Part shown: in pieces, positions 60,886 through 64,000 of the stretch
How positions within the stretch are numbered: the first letter of the stretch is position 1
How the letters are laid out: every line of letters begins with the position of its first letter
Assembly: GCA_013400975.1 (NCBI GenBank)
Contig: WBMZ01003466.1
Location: forward strand, 270,501-334,500
From: Atrichornis clamosus
Taxonomy: Eukaryota > Chordata > Aves > Passeriformes > Menuridae
DNA: 64,000 nucleotides
Direction of reading: 5' to 3'
The notes under the pieces: generated by a model
What the model was told of the DNA's origin: nothing
The model's database searches: none
What the model saw: the letters and a program-made list of their open reading frames with translations, nothing else
Position numbers and translations under genes: made by a program

Positions 60886-61058
60886 GGGGGAGGGGAAAGG
60901 GAAGAATAAGTGCTTTGTTGTTCCTCCCTTCCCCCAGCTTGTAAAGTTTTCTTCTCCTATCCCGCTGGAAAATAGCATTTCCCCAACCATTTGAAAAAAA
61001 AAAACCCAAAACAAACAAACAAAAAAACCTGCAATTTTAAATTGACAATTGGATGTTT

Positions 61059-61099
61059 GAAAAAGAGAAGGGAAAGGGAGAAAAAAAAAAAAAAAAAGG
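61059..61099 (+). repeat. Polypurine tract with a 17-base A run
   Basis: About 41 bp of uninterrupted purines on the plus strand, ending with 17 A at 61081-61097 and GG. Confidence 0.9.
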
Positions 61100-61134
61100 C
61101 TTTGTGGGAGAAAGAATGAATCAGGTTTTTTTTG

Positions 61135-61225
61135 TTGCTGGCCACGTGACGCGGAGCGGGACTCGCATCCCGGATTCTCCCGTGAGCGGATCGCTCCCTC
61201 CAGGGAGAGCCGAGCAAACCCAGCT
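61135..61225. promoter_or_regulatory. Small CpG cluster with a CACGTGAC E-box
   Basis: About 90 bp holding roughly ten CpG dinucleotides by eye, well above expectation for its composition. It includes CACGTGAC at 61143-61150, the core bound by USF, MITF and TFE-type bHLH-ZIP factors. It lies just downstream of polypyrimidine and polypurine tracts. It could be a small promoter or enhancer. No TATA box or convincing first exon is evident. Confidence 0.28.
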
Positions 61226-62199
61226 AAGTGAGAGAAGACTGCAGACCCACCTCCCTCAATGACCCGTTTGGAGGCCTTTTAGGGTTTTACTTCTCCTTTC
61301 GGCAGGAATTTCCTATTCCCGGCTCTTTCGGTCGCTTCCCCTACCCTTGCACTGGATAAAGGGATCAGCTGCTCAGCAATTCCCAGTGGCAGGAAGCACC
61401 ATCACTGCACTGGAGCACTTCATGTTCCAGACACGGAGAAATTGCAGGGCAGCCTCCCTGCCTGCTCAAAGGCCATCCTAAAATCAGTTTAAAATTCCAA
61501 GCAGTCCCTTCAGCGTTATCTGCTCACTGCTCTGTCAGCCCTAACTCCTCTCCAAGAGCCAGGCTATTGTTTGAAAGGGGAAATTTATGGTCTCAACATA
61601 AGGTCAACTGCATAATGAATAATTTCACATAAATCATAAATGTGCTCAAATTAAATCACCATTGGAGACCCAGGAAAAAAATTAACAGAAGTCACTAGCT
61701 AATTATAGAATCATTCAGGAGCTCTGAACTGCAGGGAGAGGATTTTTTTAAAAACCACAAACAAGCAAACAAGAAAATCCCACAACAAAAAAAACCCCCA
61801 GGATTAATTTGCACAACTGCTGTAAACTTTACACAGAATAAAAAAAAATTAATAGTTTCAATTATAAAAAATATTTTTACATTGCTATTTTTAATATTTC
61901 TGTATGAACCAACTTTGTTTTAAAAAAAATCCCCCTTCCCCCCACTTAATGCCCATCTGTTTATAGAGCTCAATTGGTAACTCAGAGAACAGAAAAGGAA
62001 CAAGGCTTCTGGGTAAATTAATTTATTAAAAAAAAAAAAAGACAACAGCAGAAAGGTTGAATGCGTGTGATTTGCTCCAATTATGACTAAGGGAGGATAT
62101 GATAACAACCTAAAATATTTGATGTGTGTAAGCTTTACAGACTGGCATGAAATAGTGTGGCCTGAACCGAAATCAAGCTGAATAACAACCCACTCTGGT
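61226..62199. other. Unique AT-rich noncoding sequence
   Basis: Single-copy sequence with A runs near 61787 and 61842 and an A tract at about 62028-62040. No gene is recognised. Confidence 0.42.
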
Positions 62200-62650
62200 G
62201 GACCCTGGGACACTTTGCTCACAGGGGCGGTGTCTGGACCACTCCAGAGCGGACGGGACGGGGAACTGGAGAACCCCCCGCGTGTCGGAGCCACAGCTAC
62301 ATCAAAGGGTGGTCCTGGGCCTGGGAGTCACCGGGACAGCTGTGCCCCGCTGGGAAAACACCTCCCAGAGCCCAGGAGCAGCCGCCTGAGAGCCGCAGAC
62401 AAAGCTGGCTCTGTCCGGGAGAGGCTCCAGGGAAGGGAGCAGCCAAAGGCAGGGCCGGAGCATCCTTCGGACACAAAACTGGCTCCCTCCAAGTCAGGAG
62501 ACGAGCACGATGCTGGCAGTGCCCTCTGCCTGAAAGTGCCAGCAGCTTACTCCGGAGAGGTAAAGGAAAGGGCAGACAGCACCCGAACACTCCACCAACC
62601 CAACCGCTCTGTACACAAAGGTCTTATCCCGCAGGAGCGTTGATCCTGAA
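62200..62650. other. GC-rich block with a 142-codon open frame
   Basis: GC-rich DNA with moderate CpG (about 17 in 350 bp by eye, roughly half of expectation). Plus-strand (62215-62643, 142 codons) and minus-strand (62297-62590, 97 codons) frames are open together. The plus-strand product is rich in Gly, Arg, Ser and Pro with no recognised domain. Confidence 0.3.
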
Positions 62651-64000
62651 ATGCAGAGGTGATCCAGCACGCTCTGAAATCCACTACAGACTCGCTCTCC
62701 TTCTGGCACTGCTGCCACACACTGACCTCTGAATAAAACTCCTTGCTCCAGAAGAGGAGTCATTCCAGCAGAATTATTAAATAAATGTTTTCTAAGAGTT
62801 GATTTTCACATATAAATAACCTCCCAGGTCCAGAGCACAGAAGAATCCTGAAATGACAAGGGAGTAAGTGGGCCATTCGCCCAAATTTACCTCATTTTTT
62901 ATTTGAAAATTGCACCTACACTCTACCCAGTAGAAACTGCTATTTAAAATCAGGGTATTGAATGAACGTGAACTGAGGCATTTACTGATTTACACCCAGA
63001 GCCTGTGCTTGTGTCACAAAATCGAAGCTTGCTGGCATTGTTTTGTTACATTTACGTTGCAAAAGTCCAACCTAGTCATCAAAGCCTCCCATAATCTGTG
63101 GAGTTTGCTGTGGTGATTTGTAATGTTCGTGCACTTCAGGTAATTCTCTTAAATGACCAAAATGAAAGCGACTGTTCCAAACAGGCTCCACAAACCCAAA
63201 GGTTGTAACCACAGAAATCCCCTTTCTTCATCCTAAATTACTGCAGCTGGAAATCACCCATGACCAATTTCATACACACGAAATTCACTTTCTTCTGAAA
63301 GCAGACGGGAATTTGGAAGCACTGGTCCTTCTTGTTGTCTTAGGGAGACAGAGCCATTCCTGGAGCACTTCCAGGAAAACCCACCCTGCTCCAACTGTGA
63401 TGAACGTGGCCCTTTCACAGGCATGAATTTGTGCAGATAAAGTGTACCAGCAAATCCCCCTCAGAGTCAGATAGATCTATTTCAGGCACTGCAGTTTTAA
63501 ATAGTATTTTGTTCTAACTGAACTATAATAAAATTCATTTAGTTCTTTACCGTCTTCCCAGATACACCTAAACCCGGAAAATAAAAGTGCAGTTCTGCAG
63601 AAAGTTTGACTTTGGATAAACAGATACTGAATTACTGGATCTATTCCAAATGTTTAAAAAGTCTCACTATTTAGACTTGAAAGCTCTCTATTTTTCTTTT
63701 TAGTATAGATAGCACTGTAGTCTAAACTATAAAATAAATAGACAAAAACAAATACCAGGGTTTTTTTTTTTTCTAAAATTAGCTCAAATGTAACCTTGTC
63801 AAACCTTTCTGGTCAAACCCTGAACAGAATTCTGGTTACAGTTGTGTGATTTCATGAAGCACTTGGACTCCAAGAGTCCTGCAGATAATCAGCTGCTGAT
63901 TTCCTGTGGGTGAATTTCCCAATGTGGGGATTACACCAGGCCCTGCCACCTCCGGGAACACCCCTTGCTGCCGAGGGGGTGACACAGAGCACAGGCTGCT
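62651..64000. other. Unique noncoding sequence at the right edge
   Basis: Single-copy AT-rich sequence with a 13-base T run at about 63759-63771. No exon, RNA gene or recognised repeat. Confidence 0.45.

Overview
The window reads as nuclear DNA of a bird, probably a neoavian and possibly a passerine. The main evidence is nine short, 5'-truncated 3' ends of CR1 LINEs, the characteristic avian retrotransposon. They carry the recognisable CR1 3' UTR text (blocks such as GTGTCCCTGCCCATGGCAG, TTAAGGTCCCTTCCAACC and a decayed ATTCTRTG-type tail) in both orientations. The rest is moderately AT-rich single-copy sequence with long T or A runs, scattered GC-rich blocks of 200-600 bp, and little other repeat. 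Nothing looks bacterial or viral. I found no operons, CRISPR arrays, phage or insertion sequences.

I could not support any protein-coding gene, tRNA, rRNA or known microRNA. The longest open frames (about 190-225 codons) lie in GC-rich blocks where several frames stay open at once, run through CR1 copies, or have no recognisable domain. The window is best described as an intergenic region or the inside of a very large intron. This kind of gene-poor landscape often surrounds developmental regulators, but the sequence does not let me name a neighbouring gene.

Layout: 1-5.2 kb, unique sequence with two CR1 fragments of opposite orientation. 5.2-5.9 kb, GC-rich block. 5.9-8.3 kb, unique sequence and one CR1. 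8.3-8.8 kb, GC-rich block. 8.8-14 kb, AT-rich with large T/A tracts near 12.0-12.8 kb. 14.1-14.4 kb, small tandem repeats and an internally shortened CR1. 14.4-20.7 kb, unique. 20.75-21.7 kb, an unusual cluster of minisatellite, CR1 3' end and CpG island. 22-26 kb, mixed, with one CR1 and an inverted repeat. 26.3-28.7 kb, AT-rich and enhancer-like. 29.4-31 kb, CpG-retaining. 31-36 kb, two CR1 fragments and a 224-codon open frame. 36.9-37.5 kb, AT-rich and enhancer-like. 37.6-39.2 kb, simple repeats. 39.2-49.5 kb, largely unique. 49.5 kb, the last CR1. 50-57 kb, several enhancer-like AT-rich segments. 60-61.3 kb, an alternating purine-pyrimidine tract, mirror pyrimidine/purine tracts and a small CpG cluster with a CACGTGAC site. 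62.2-62.6 kb, GC-rich block. The remainder is unique.

The best leads are regulatory. They are the CpG island at about 21.15-21.70 kb, the TAAT-rich segment at 56.16-56.52 kb with an exact 11-bp direct repeat spaced 32 bp, the abutting TCF/LEF-like and GATA-like sites near 52.47 kb, and the CpG/E-box cluster at 61.1 kb. All are inferences from sequence composition and motifs, without alignment or expression data.
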